NCBI GenBank assembly: GCA_041396685.1
Contig: JAWKYD010000011.1
Coordinates: 124,001 to 188,000 of the forward strand
Source: JAUIAI01 sp041396685
Lineage (GTDB): Bacteria > Pseudomonadota > Gammaproteobacteria > Burkholderiales > Burkholderiaceae_E
Reading direction: 5' to 3'
DNA length: 64,000 nt
Below are positions 26,275 through 34,693 of this stretch, in pieces. The position numbers and the translations under genes were made by a program. Under the pieces are notes generated by a model. That model did not search any database, was not told where the DNA came from, and saw only the letters and a list, made by a program, of their open reading frames with translations. How positions within the stretch are numbered: the first letter of the stretch is position 1; every line of letters begins with the position of its first letter.

Positions 26275-27282
26275 ATGATCGCCAAGCCCATCGTCACCCT
26301 GATCACCTGCGGCGGCACGATCGCCAGCGCGGTCCAAGCCGGCAAGGGCGCCCTGCCGACACTCGACATCGGCGCCCTGGCGCGCGAGATCCCCGGCATC
26401 GACGCCGTCGCCGAACTGCGCACGGTCGAAGCGCGCCGCGTGCCCTCGCCGCACATGGGCTTCGATGATCTGCTCGCGCTCGCCCGCGCCTGTCGCGACG
26501 CGCTTGCCGCCGGCAGCCAGGGAGTCGTGATCTCGCAGGGCACCGATACGATCGAGGAGATCGCCTACGGGCTCGATCTGGTGCTCAACACGGATGCGCC
26601 GGTCGTGGTTACCGGCGCGATGCGCAATGCCAGCATGCCCGGCGCCGACGGTCCCGCCAACCTGCTCGCGGCCGTGCGTGTGGCGGCATCGCCAACGGCG
26701 CGCGGGCTGGGCTCCCTGGTGGTTTTCAACGACGAGATCCACGCCGCCCGCTTCGTGCGCAAATCGCACACGCAGAGCACGGCGACCTTCGTCTCGCCGG
26801 CCACCGGCCGGTTGGGCTGGCTCGCCGAGGACGCGGTGCGAATCCTCGTGCGGCCGGTCGCGGGCCAGCGGTTGAGCGTGCCCGAGGTCGCTGAAATTCC
26901 CGCCGTAGCCTTGCTGCGCCTTGGTCTGGGCGATGATGGGCGTCTGCTCGAGCACCTGGGCGAGGCGGGCTACGCCGGCGTCGTGATCGAGGGCTTCGGG
27001 GGCGGGCACGTCACCCGCGCGATCGCCGCGCCCGGCCGCCTCGAGCGGCTGATCGAGCGCATGCCGGTGGTACTCGCCTCTCGCACCGGCAGCGGCGAGG
27101 TCCTGCGCGGCACCTATGGCTTCGAGGGCTCCGAGCGCGATCTGCTGGCGCGCGGCGTGATCCCGGCCGGCGCCCTGGACGGCCTCAAGGCGCGTCTGTT
27201 GCTCGCCTTGCTGCTGGCCGGCGGCGCGGACCGTGGCACCGTGAAGAGAACCTTCGAGAGCGTGGCGCCGCTCTGCGCATGA
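26275..27282 (+). CDS. asparaginase family protein
   Basis: 335 residues. Both catalytic motifs of class I/II asparaginases are present: TCGGTIAS with Thr15, and SQGTDTIEE with Thr90-Asp91, where Gln replaces the His of the usual HGTDT. A Lys in RFVRKSHTQSTATF occupies the conserved lysine region. There is no signal peptide, so it is cytoplasmic despite type II-like motifs. The substrate could be asparagine or another amide. The ATG at 26275 is preceded by GAGA, and an in-frame ATG at 26257 lacks any ribosome-binding site. Divergent from the CmcJ-like gene. Confidence 0.9.
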   Translation: MIAKPIVTLITCGGTIASAVQAGKGALPTLDIGALAREIPGIDAVAELRTVEARRVPSPHMGFDDLLALARACRDALAAGSQGVVISQGTDTIEEIAYGLDLVLNTDAPVVVTGAMRNASMPGADGPANLLAAVRVAASPTARGLGSLVVFNDEIHAARFVRKSHTQSTATFVSPATGRLGWLAEDAVRILVRPVAGQRLSVPEVAEIPAVALLRLGLGDDGRLLEHLGEAGYAGVVIEGFGGGHVTRAIAAPGRLERLIERMPVVLASRTGSGEVLRGTYGFEGSERDLLARGVIPAGALDGLKARLLLALLLAGGADRGTVKRTFESVAPLCA

Positions 27283-27333
27283 GCCCGTCGCACCGGCCCG
27301 GGCTGACGCAGGGCCATGTGGATCGCCACCGGC

Positions 27334-28140
27334 TCAGATCAGACGGATCGCAAAGCCGAGGTCGAGTTCGCCCGCGTCGAGCGGCAGATAGAAGTCCTGC
27401 ATGTAGATGGGTTCACCGCTGAGCGGGTAGGACACGACATTGAGCACCGGCGACATGCCGCCGGCAGGCATGCCACATACTTCGGCAACATGCGCCGGCG
27501 TGGGCTGAAAACGCAGCGTCTGATGCACCCGGTGCGTCGGTGCATGATAGCGATCGCCGATCATCTTCTTGAAGTTCAGGCCGTCCATGCTGGCCATGGG
27601 CCGGGACATGAACTCCGGAAAGCGCGACGAAAGCGCGAAGAACTCCGCGTAGATGTCGATCCGGCCGTCCACCGTGAACAGACGGTCGACCCGGGTGACC
27701 GACTCCTTGTTCTGGCCCAACACCTCCGACCAGCGCCCGACCGAGCGGATCTGCCGACGCGACAACACGCGCGTATGCAGAGCGAAGTACTCGGTCCGCG
27801 GCGACCTGCTCCTGATGTAGCGGATGTGCCAGGGGTCGGCCAACTTGCCCGTGAGATCGGCGACCACCGATCCGCTGCCGCGCCGCCGCTCGATGAGCCC
27901 GTCCGCCGCCAGCTCACGCAATGCACGCTGGATGGTGCCCAGGCTGCACGGCGTGGTGTGCGCCAACTCGGCCTCCGTGGGCAGACGCATGCCCGAGCGC
28001 CAGAAGCCGTCGGCGATCGAACTGGCGAATGCCAATCGGAGCCGCTCGTGCTTGGGGAGCGAGAGGTCCTCGCGCCAATAGCGGGTGACGAACTGCTGCG
28101 CCAACTCCTGCGCCGCGTTGGACATGTTCTGGCAGGTCAT
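27334..28140 (-). CDS. GntR family transcriptional regulator (UTRA-type)
   Basis: 268 residues. The N-terminal winged helix-turn-helix (~45-95) contains RLPTEAELAHTTPCSLGTIQ and the wing DGLIERRRGSGSVV. The C-terminal half has the UTRA ligand domain pattern, with a late YPLSGEPIYMQDFYLP. It is divergent from the DctPQM/aconitase X genes with 148 bases between, so it is the likely regulator of that module, responding to its substrate or a breakdown product. The start lacks a strong ribosome-binding site, and an internal ATG five codons in is an alternative. Confidence 0.92.
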   Translation of the reverse strand: MTCQNMSNAAQELAQQFVTRYWREDLSLPKHERLRLAFASSIADGFWRSGMRLPTEAELAHTTPCSLGTIQRALRELAADGLIERRRGSGSVVADLTGKLADPWHIRYIRSRSPRTEYFALHTRVLSRRQIRSVGRWSEVLGQNKESVTRVDRLFTVDGRIDIYAEFFALSSRFPEFMSRPMASMDGLNFKKMIGDRYHAPTHRVHQTLRFQPTPAHVAEVCGMPAGGMSPVLNVVSYPLSGEPIYMQDFYLPLDAGELDLGFAIRLI

Positions 28141-28194
28141 TCCGGCGCGCCCGAGGCTGCGACGGGCACGATTGACGATGGGAAAGGTCGGTTC

Positions 28195-28237
28195 TTGCGA
28201 TACGGCACACTGCGATTATTAGTCTATAGTAATTACT
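28195..28237 (+). promoter_or_regulatory. candidate promoter and GntR operator upstream of dctP
   Basis: This is one of the most AT-rich stretches in the window. TTGCGA (28195-28200) and TATTAG (28217-28222) are spaced 16 bases apart and could form a sigma-70 promoter for dctP. They are followed directly by a perfect 10-base palindrome, AGTAATTACT (28228-28237). A palindrome overlapping the start of transcription fits repression by the divergent GntR protein. The boxes are imperfect, so this is a candidate only. Confidence 0.45.
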
Positions 28238-28288
28238 TCAAATGAATGCGGCGAGTCGCTGTCGCCGGCCACGACACCAGGAGACGAC

Positions 28289-29281
28289 ATGAAGAAGCGA
28301 TTGACCACCGCGGCCATTGCATTGGCCGGCCTCATCGGCACGGCACCCGTGCTCGCCAAGGAAACCCTGTCACTGTCCACCTGGGGAAGCCCCAAGCACT
28401 ATCAGGTGGTTGAGTTCGTGCCGCGCTTCGAGAAGCTGCTCGACGAGAAGTCAGGCGGCGCGTTCCGCCTGAAGGTGTTCGAAGGCGGCGAGATGGTCAA
28501 ACAGCAATTCGTTGCCACGGCGGTGCCGCAAGGCACCATCGACATCTCGCTGACCACGCTGGACAACTGGTCGGGTCGCATCCCGGACGTCGGCATCCTG
28601 ACCACCCCGCTCTGGGACCACTCGATGACCTGGACGCGAGACAACCTGAAGCCCGGCAAGCCGGTCTTCGAGTTCTTCAACGACAAGTTGAAGGAACAGG
28701 GCGCGGTCATGATCGCGATGTTCGACATCGGTGCGCCAGTGGTCTCGACCAACTTCCCCATCACCGGGCCCGACTCATTCGAGAACATGCCCATCCGCGC
28801 TTACTCGAAGGGCTCGGCCGAGGTGCTTCGCACGCTGGGTGCGGCGCCGACGATCATGGGGGTCGGTGACGTCTATTCGGGCCTGCAACGCGGCACGGTC
28901 AAGGGAGCCATGGGCGGGCTGGGCGGCGCGGTCGGGCTCAAGCACTACGAAGTCACCTCGAACATGTTCGTTCCGAACGGGGTGATGGGTACCCTGATCC
29001 ACGCCTATGTCATGAACAAGGAGCGCTTCGACAGCCTCTCGCCCGAGAACCGGAACGCCCTGATGGCCGCGGCCGGCCAGGCGCGCGATCACATGCAGCA
29101 ATTCGCAATCGACAAACTGTCCTCGCTGCTCGACGTGGTTCGGCAGGCAGGCAAGACCGTCACCGTCGTCGAACCCGGCAGCGAGCTCTGGAACAAGTTC
29201 GCCCGTCAGCTCGAACCGCTCGCGGCCGATGCCAAGAAGACGTATTCCGCCGAGGCACAGGCGGTCGTCGCCGGCAAGTAG
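28289..29281 (+). CDS. dctP: TRAP transporter substrate-binding protein DctP
   Basis: 330 residues. Signal peptide MKKRLTTAAIALAGLIGTA with cleavage near VLA (residue 23). The mature part has the DctP family core, for example SLSTWGSPKHYQ at the start and a conserved Arg region in NMPIRAYSKGSAEVL. The ATG is preceded by AGGAGACGAC. It captures an organic acid or amino-acid-like ligand for the DctQM permease encoded next. By context the ligand is processed by aconitase X. Confidence 0.94.
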   Translation: MKKRLTTAAIALAGLIGTAPVLAKETLSLSTWGSPKHYQVVEFVPRFEKLLDEKSGGAFRLKVFEGGEMVKQQFVATAVPQGTIDISLTTLDNWSGRIPDVGILTTPLWDHSMTWTRDNLKPGKPVFEFFNDKLKEQGAVMIAMFDIGAPVVSTNFPITGPDSFENMPIRAYSKGSAEVLRTLGAAPTIMGVGDVYSGLQRGTVKGAMGGLGGAVGLKHYEVTSNMFVPNGVMGTLIHAYVMNKERFDSLSPENRNALMAAAGQARDHMQQFAIDKLSSLLDVVRQAGKTVTVVEPGSELWNKFARQLEPLAADAKKTYSAEAQAVVAGK

Positions 29282-29383
29282 TCCGGCCTGCGCGCGCGTC
29301 GCGGGCAGTAGCCCCGACGCGCGCTTCGCACCGGTTCCCGGGAACACGCCACCGGGTGCCGGACAGCTTCTTCCGGACCCGAT

Positions 29384-29884
29384 ATGAACAGCATCCTGGT
29401 GTCGATGGCCCGCCGGGTCGGCGGTGCGATGACGGCCGTCTCGCTGGCCCTGATGATCCTGCTGTGCATCCCCATCACCTACGAGGCGGTAGCGCGCGCC
29501 TTCAACGCACCGACGATCTGGGTCTTCGAGACCACGCTCTACGCCTTCATTTTTCTGGGCTTTCTGGGTAATGCGCTCGCGGTCAGGAGCGGTGCGCACT
29601 TTCGCGTGACCCTGCTGGTCGACATGATGCCAGGCTTGAAACGGGTGTTCGACCGCATCGCCCAGCTAGCCACCCTCGCCTTTGCAGCGCTGATCATCGC
29701 CTCCGGCGTCTATTTCGTGAACAACATGTTCCAGAAGCAGATCCTGTCTGCCACGCTGCTGGAGGTGCCGCTATGGATACCCGCGCTGGCCATTCCGCTG
29801 GGCGGGCTTGGCCTGTTCCTGCAGACCCTGGCACAGATGATCACCGGTGAGGCGGCGCTCGACGCCCACCTGGCGGGCGAGTGA
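29384..29884 (+). CDS. dctQ: TRAP transporter small permease DctQ
   Basis: 166 residues, four membrane segments (around 15-40, 50-70, 88-108, 128-150). FETTLYAFIFLGFLGNALAV matches the DctQ core. The gene starts 102 bases after dctP with only a weak ribosome-binding site, and is followed 3 bases later by dctM. Needed with DctM for transport. Confidence 0.92.
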   Translation: MNSILVSMARRVGGAMTAVSLALMILLCIPITYEAVARAFNAPTIWVFETTLYAFIFLGFLGNALAVRSGAHFRVTLLVDMMPGLKRVFDRIAQLATLAFAALIIASGVYFVNNMFQKQILSATLLEVPLWIPALAIPLGGLGLFLQTLAQMITGEAALDAHLAGE

Positions 29885-29887
29885 ACG

Positions 29888-31183
29888 ATGCTCGAGGACC
29901 TGATCTTCGACTACGCGGGCTACATCGCGATCTTCCTGCTGTTCGCATTCATGCTGCTGAGCATCCCGGTGTTCGTGTCCATGGGGCTGGCCGCCTTCGT
30001 GGCGGCACTGATGATCGAGGACCCGTTCCGCGCTTTCAAGACCCTGATCAACACGGCCTGGCAGGGGGCATCGATCTTCGAGCTGGTGGCGCTGCCACTG
30101 TTCATCTTCACGGGCACCATCATGCAGCGCACCGATGCCGGGCGCGATCTGTTCGCCGTCACCAAGGCATGGACCGGATCGGCCAACAACTCGCTTGGCG
30201 TGGCCACCATCGTCGCCTGCGGCATATTTGCCGCGATCTCGGGCTCGTCGGTGGCCACCGCGGCCACGGTCGGTCTGGTGGCGATTCCGCTGCTGCTCGA
30301 GGAAAAATACGGACCGTCTCGCGCGGGGGGCTTCGTTGCCGGCGGCGGCACGCTCGGCATCATCATCCCGCCGTCGATCCCGCTCATCCTGTACGGCGTG
30401 ATCACCGAGACCTCGATCGGCCAGTTGTTCATCGGCGGTGTCGTTCCCGGCATCATCATGATGAGTTTCTTCGCCCTTTACGCATTCCTGTCGCGCCCGG
30501 CGATCCGCGTCGATCATCCGATGCCGTTCCACGAACGCCTCCAGGTTACGGCGCGCTCGGCCGGCGTCGTCATCCTGCCGGTAGTGATCATCGCCGCCAT
30601 CTACACCGGCGTTTTCACTCCGACCGAGGTCGGCGCGCTGAGCGTCATCTATGTGGTCCTGCTCGGGCTCCTGCAACGACGCCTTAGCCTCGCCAAGCTC
30701 AAGGACGCGGCAGTCTCGGCAACGGCAACCACGTCGATGCTGTTCATGCTGATCGTGTTCGGACAGTATTTCGCACACTTCCTCACGTTCGAACAGGTGC
30801 CGCAGTCGATCGCCAGCGGCATCATGGCAAGCGCGAGTGGCGTCTGGGCCGTGACCCTGATGATCCTGGCCTACGTCGTGCTCGGCATGTTCCTCGAGAG
30901 TGCGGCCATGCTGTTGATCTCGATCCCGATCTTCTTCCCGGTGGCCGCCGCGGTCGGCATGGACCCGATCACCTTCGGAATATTCGCGGCCATTGCGATG
31001 GAGATCGCGCAGATCTCACCACCGATCGGCGTCAACCTGTTCACCATTCATGGCATCTCGAAAATCGGTCTTTGGACGCTCGCCCGAGGCGCCCTGCCCT
31101 TTCTGGCCATCCAGATCGTCATGCTCTACCTCGTCTACTTCTTTCCCGGCATCGTCACATGGCTGCCGAACCAGATGAAGTGA
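29888..31183 (+). CDS. dctM: TRAP transporter large permease DctM
   Basis: 431 residues, about 12 membrane segments. The conserved FTGTIMQRTDAGRDL, FAAISGSSVATAATVG and GFVAGGGTLGIIIPPSIPLI are present. It forms the sodium-coupled channel with DctQ. It starts 3 bases after dctQ and is followed after 34 bases by the aconitase X large-subunit gene, so uptake and first metabolic step are one operon. Confidence 0.95.
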   Translation: MLEDLIFDYAGYIAIFLLFAFMLLSIPVFVSMGLAAFVAALMIEDPFRAFKTLINTAWQGASIFELVALPLFIFTGTIMQRTDAGRDLFAVTKAWTGSANNSLGVATIVACGIFAAISGSSVATAATVGLVAIPLLLEEKYGPSRAGGFVAGGGTLGIIIPPSIPLILYGVITETSIGQLFIGGVVPGIIMMSFFALYAFLSRPAIRVDHPMPFHERLQVTARSAGVVILPVVIIAAIYTGVFTPTEVGALSVIYVVLLGLLQRRLSLAKLKDAAVSATATTSMLFMLIVFGQYFAHFLTFEQVPQSIASGIMASASGVWAVTLMILAYVVLGMFLESAAMLLISIPIFFPVAAAVGMDPITFGIFAAIAMEIAQISPPIGVNLFTIHGISKIGLWTLARGALPFLAIQIVMLYLVYFFPGIVTWLPNQMK

Positions 31184-31217
31184 CACAAGATTCGACACAA
31201 CCCAGGAGACTGTCGCC

Positions 31218-32447
31218 ATGCAACTGACGGACGCGGAGCAGGCCATGCTCGCCGGCGAGATGGGCGAACCCGTGCGCTGGGCGATCGAACACCAGATCCA
31301 GGTGGGTCGGATGTTCGACGCCGACGACTTCGTGCCCGTGAGCCAGGCCCACATGATGGGCGACCCCGAAGCGGTCGGCGTGGCCGGCGCCGAATTCCTC
31401 GAGAATCTCGCCGATCAGGATGCCCGCGTGGCCATCCCGATGATCACCGACCCGCGCGGTGTCGATTTGCGCCATTACGAGGCAATGGGCCAGACCGAAG
31501 AGATGGCCGATGTCGAGCGACGGATCATCGCGGCCCTCACCCGCATGGGCGTGATCATGACCGACACCTGCATCAACTATCAGACGGTCATGCCGCCCGT
31601 CCGTGGCGAGCACGTGGCCTACGGCGATACCGGCGTGGTCATCTACAGCAACTCCATCTGCGGCGCGCGCTCGAACTTCGAGGGTGGGCCCTCGGCGCTG
31701 GCAGCCGGCCTGTCCGGCCGCACCCCTCGCTATGGCCTGCATCTGGACGCCAACCGTCGTGCGACGCGACGCTTCCGGGTATCGGAGCAACCGCGAGGCC
31801 TGACCGACTGGGGCGTGCTGGGTGCGGTGGTCGGCAAAGCGGCCGGTTCGTACTGGGAGGTGCCGCTGATCGAGGGGCTCGAGGTGCGTCCGACCTCGGA
31901 TCAGGCCAAGCATTTGGGCGCGGCCATGGCCAGCTTCGGCTCGACACCGCTGTTCCATCTGCTGGGAATCACGCCCGAGGCGCAGACCCTGGCCGACGTC
32001 GATGCCCAGCGGCTCGCAGTCGAGCCGCTCACGCCAGAGATGATGAGCACGATGCGTGAACGTTTCGGCGGGCGCGGCGACAAAGTCGACGTCGTCGTTT
32101 TCGCCGCGCCGCAGCTGTCGATCGTCGAGATGCAGCGGGTCGCGCAGCTCTGCGCCGGCAAGCAGGTCTCGGTGCCCTTGATCGTGTGCACCGCGCCGCA
32201 GGTCTACCCGGACGCCAAACGCATGGGCTATGTCGACACCATCGAGCGAGCGGGCGGACGCATCCTCGTGGGCACCTGTTTCTACAACGGCTATGCGCGC
32301 GAGGTGGGCGAGGCCAATGGTTGGAAGCGCTTGTTGAGCAATTCGGCCAAGATCGTCAACATTCTCGGCGGATACGGCTATACGCCGGCGCTGGCGAGCA
32401 TGGAGGCTTGTGTCGAGGCGGCGGTGGCCGGGGAGATCGTGCAATGA
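31218..32447 (+). CDS. aconitase X catalytic (large) subunit
   Basis: 409 residues of the AcnX/DUF521 family, matching the separate large subunit of the two-gene form. Family blocks include QLTDAEQAMLAGEMGEPVRW at the start, the TDTCINYQ and YSNSICGARSNFEGGPSAL segments with conserved Cys, and the VGTCFYNGY region. Bacterial members characterised so far dehydrate cis-3-hydroxy-L-proline to delta-1-pyrroline-2-carboxylate, while archaeal ones act on mevalonate-5-phosphate. GGAGA precedes the ATG. The stop overlaps the small-subunit start (ATGA). With a TRAP importer and GntR regulator upstream, use of a hydroxyproline-like compound is the best guess. Confidence 0.92.
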   Translation: MQLTDAEQAMLAGEMGEPVRWAIEHQIQVGRMFDADDFVPVSQAHMMGDPEAVGVAGAEFLENLADQDARVAIPMITDPRGVDLRHYEAMGQTEEMADVERRIIAALTRMGVIMTDTCINYQTVMPPVRGEHVAYGDTGVVIYSNSICGARSNFEGGPSALAAGLSGRTPRYGLHLDANRRATRRFRVSEQPRGLTDWGVLGAVVGKAAGSYWEVPLIEGLEVRPTSDQAKHLGAAMASFGSTPLFHLLGITPEAQTLADVDAQRLAVEPLTPEMMSTMRERFGGRGDKVDVVVFAAPQLSIVEMQRVAQLCAGKQVSVPLIVCTAPQVYPDAKRMGYVDTIERAGGRILVGTCFYNGYAREVGEANGWKRLLSNSAKIVNILGGYGYTPALASMEACVEAAVAGEIVQ

Positions 32448-32863
32448 TTCGTTTCAAATGTCATGTCGGGGTGGGCGCCCGTGTCGAGGGCGAGGCGCTG
32501 GTGGCCAGCGACGATTTCTCCGCGCGCTACGATCTCGATCGCATCAAGGGCGTGTTCTCTCGCCCCGACCACGCACTCGCGGGCCAGAGCTACCGAGACC
32601 GCATCCTGGTGCTGAACACCGCCAAGGGCGGCGTCGCGTCCGCCTGGATGCTGCACGAAATGAAGGCGCGCGGCATCGCGCCGGCGGCCATTCTTTTTAA
32701 CCGTGCCAACACCATCCTTGCGCAAGGAGCCGCACTTGCCGACATGCCGATGTGTGACCGTTTCGAAGACGGCGACATCACGACGTTGATCCGCAGCGGC
32801 GACCGGCTGGTCGTCGATCCCGTCGAGGGTGTCGTTACCGTGACGAATCGCGATCCCGACTGA
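32444..32863 (+). CDS. aconitase X swivel (small) subunit
   Basis: 139 residues of the DUF126 swivel domain. GVGARVEGEALVASDDFSA at the start, then GVFSRPDHALAGQSYRDRIL, the nucleotide-loop-like LNTAKGGVASAWMLHEM, and a final GDRLVVDPVEGVVTV are family landmarks. It closes over the active site of the large subunit. Its ATG overlaps the large-subunit stop. No pyrroline-carboxylate reductase gene follows. The next gene is convergent. Confidence 0.92.
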   Translation: MIRFKCHVGVGARVEGEALVASDDFSARYDLDRIKGVFSRPDHALAGQSYRDRILVLNTAKGGVASAWMLHEMKARGIAPAAILFNRANTILAQGAALADMPMCDRFEDGDITTLIRSGDRLVVDPVEGVVTVTNRDPD

Positions 32864-32935
32864 GCCGCGGGCACGTTCGCCCATGCCGCATCGGTGCCCG
32901 GGCCGTCGATCTGCGACGACCCGCAACGGGGCTCA

Positions 32936-34153
32936 TCACGCAGACTCCTTACCGCCCTGGCTCGGCTCGCCCTTGGCCGGGCCCGGTTCGTCTTTCGCCG
33001 GGTTCGGATTGTTGAGCCAGCGCGCCAGCGGAACATCGCTGCTGGAATGCGCGACGATCGACAGCACCACGACCACCGCGGCAATGTGGAACAACCGACC
33101 CGCCTCCGGTACCTCGGAGTGCAACACCATGATCGCGTAGATCAGCGAGGCGAAGCCCTTCGGCCCGAACCACGCCGCGGCCAGACGGTGGCGCATGTCC
33201 AGCTTGCTGCCCACCAATGCCGGCAGCAGCCCGAACGGTCGCGCGATCAGCAAGGCGGCAGCGCAAAAGGCGTACTCGGCTGGCTCCAGCGAGAACAGGC
33301 TCGACGGCGACATCAGCGCCCCGAACGTGAGCAGGGCAGCCAGTTTCAAGAGCTCGCTCAACTGTTCGGCGAACAGATGAAAGCGTGCGGCGAGATCCTC
33401 GTCGACGGAAGCGAAGGTGGCACCCGCGAAAAAAGCGGCCAGGAATTCATTGGCGCCGAGTAACCCGGCGAGCGCGAAGGTTGCGATCGCCAGCGACAGA
33501 CCGTAGAGCGGCTCGGCCTGTTCGGCCAATCGCAGCCGCCGCGGCCTGATCTTGCCGGCAATCCAGGGAATCGTCAGGCCGATGACCGCGCCCGCAGCAA
33601 CATCGAGCAGCAAGGCGGGCAGCGGCTCTTCGTCGGCGCCCAACATGCCCATCAGCACCAGAACCACGGGCAGGGTCAGACCGTCGTTGATGCCGCTCTC
33701 CACGTTGAGTAGACGGCGCAGCGGCGGGTGCACTTCGTCGCGACCCACGATGGCCGCGGCGAACACAGGGTCGGTGGGCGTGAGGATCGCGGCCAGAAGC
33801 AGCGCAAGCAGCCAGGGTAGCCCGGTCAGGTAATGCGCCAGCGTCGCCAGGATCAGCAGCGTCAGCGGCAGGCCGAACAGCAGTGCCCGACCGGGTAGGT
33901 GCCAGGCCTTGCGCACCTCGCGCACGCCGGCACGCATGCCGTCCGTGAACAGCACGGCCACCAGCGCCGCAGTGGCCAGATGCTGCACCTGTGAGTCCCC
34001 GGCGGCCAATGGAATCCAGCCCATACCGCCCTTGCCGAGCAGCATGCCCGCGACGATGAACAGAACCGATACCGAAGCTGCCGTGCTCGCCGCAAGCCGC
34101 GAGGCGAGCACGGCCGCGAACAGGACGAGAGCGAATATCAGCAGAGATGACAT
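32936..34153 (-). CDS. cation:proton antiporter, CPA1 (NhaP-like) family
   Basis: 405 residues, about 12 membrane segments. The ion-site TPTDPVFAAAI and the CPA1 signature NVESGINDGLTLP are visible, so this is a sodium or potassium/proton exchanger for pH or salt homeostasis. The C-terminus (NPAKDEPGPAKGEPSQGG) is a short charged repetitive tail. I chose the ATG at 34153, where the first membrane segment begins. The open frame extends to 34282 but reads as a Cys/Val-rich unlikely extension. Confidence 0.9.
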   Translation of the reverse strand: MSSLLIFALVLFAAVLASRLAASTAASVSVLFIVAGMLLGKGGMGWIPLAAGDSQVQHLATAALVAVLFTDGMRAGVREVRKAWHLPGRALLFGLPLTLLILATLAHYLTGLPWLLALLLAAILTPTDPVFAAAIVGRDEVHPPLRRLLNVESGINDGLTLPVVLVLMGMLGADEEPLPALLLDVAAGAVIGLTIPWIAGKIRPRRLRLAEQAEPLYGLSLAIATFALAGLLGANEFLAAFFAGATFASVDEDLAARFHLFAEQLSELLKLAALLTFGALMSPSSLFSLEPAEYAFCAAALLIARPFGLLPALVGSKLDMRHRLAAAWFGPKGFASLIYAIMVLHSEVPEAGRLFHIAAVVVVLSIVAHSSSDVPLARWLNNPNPAKDEPGPAKGEPSQGGKESA

Positions 34154-34693
34154 GCCGTAGGGGCCGGTGGCAGGCAACGAGGCGAGGCCGCAAGTGACAT
34201 GCCCGGTGACGCAGCGAATCATGGGAGCGCAGACGCACACGGGCCCGACCAGGCGCCCAAGGGCCAACACGCCGGCATTCACGCGCTCGAAGCGGCACTC
34301 GAATGCGTGGTTGCCGGCGTCGATGGCCTGTTGGTCGACGGCAGGAGGGAGGTGGCTTCATGAATCCCGAAGAAATCCACGCTCTGGTGCATTTGCAGGC
34401 GATCCCGAAGCCAGGGCGCGCCGCATCGCACGAATACGGCGTCTCTCTTGCGTTCAGGTCAACACAGCCTGAAGCACATTCGAATGGTCACGGCCCGAAC
34501 CGCTGGGGATACTCCCGTTCGAACGATGACGCCGCTTGGAGACACCCGCCGCGTCGCAAGGAATCGGCGGGCAATGCGATCATCGTCGGCGGAGCGCTGG
34601 CCCTCAGGCGCCAGCGTCTGCGTCTGCGAACGTGAAGATCGCGCGGCTCGCATACGTGCGCGCCATTTGCAGCGCGCCTGGGGCGCGCCGGCG
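34154..34693 (+). other. 540-base gap with two weak, overlapping small open frames
   Basis: No recognisable gene. On the plus strand, 34199-34363 (54 codons) encodes a peptide ending HALEAALECVVAGVDGLLVD and REVAS. Its stop overlaps an ATG at 34360 that has a good GGGAGG site and opens a 91-codon frame to 34635 starting MNPEEIHALVHLQ. The coupling looks real, but the second product becomes Arg- and Ser-rich and unlike its neighbours' codon use. These could be a small gene pair, gene remnants, or chance frames in GC-rich DNA. Confidence 0.3.

Noticed and set aside
32868..32900. Inverted repeat (CGGGCAC and GTGCCCG) between convergent genes
   Set aside because: The loop is 19 bases and there is no T tract, so calling it a bidirectional terminator is not justified.
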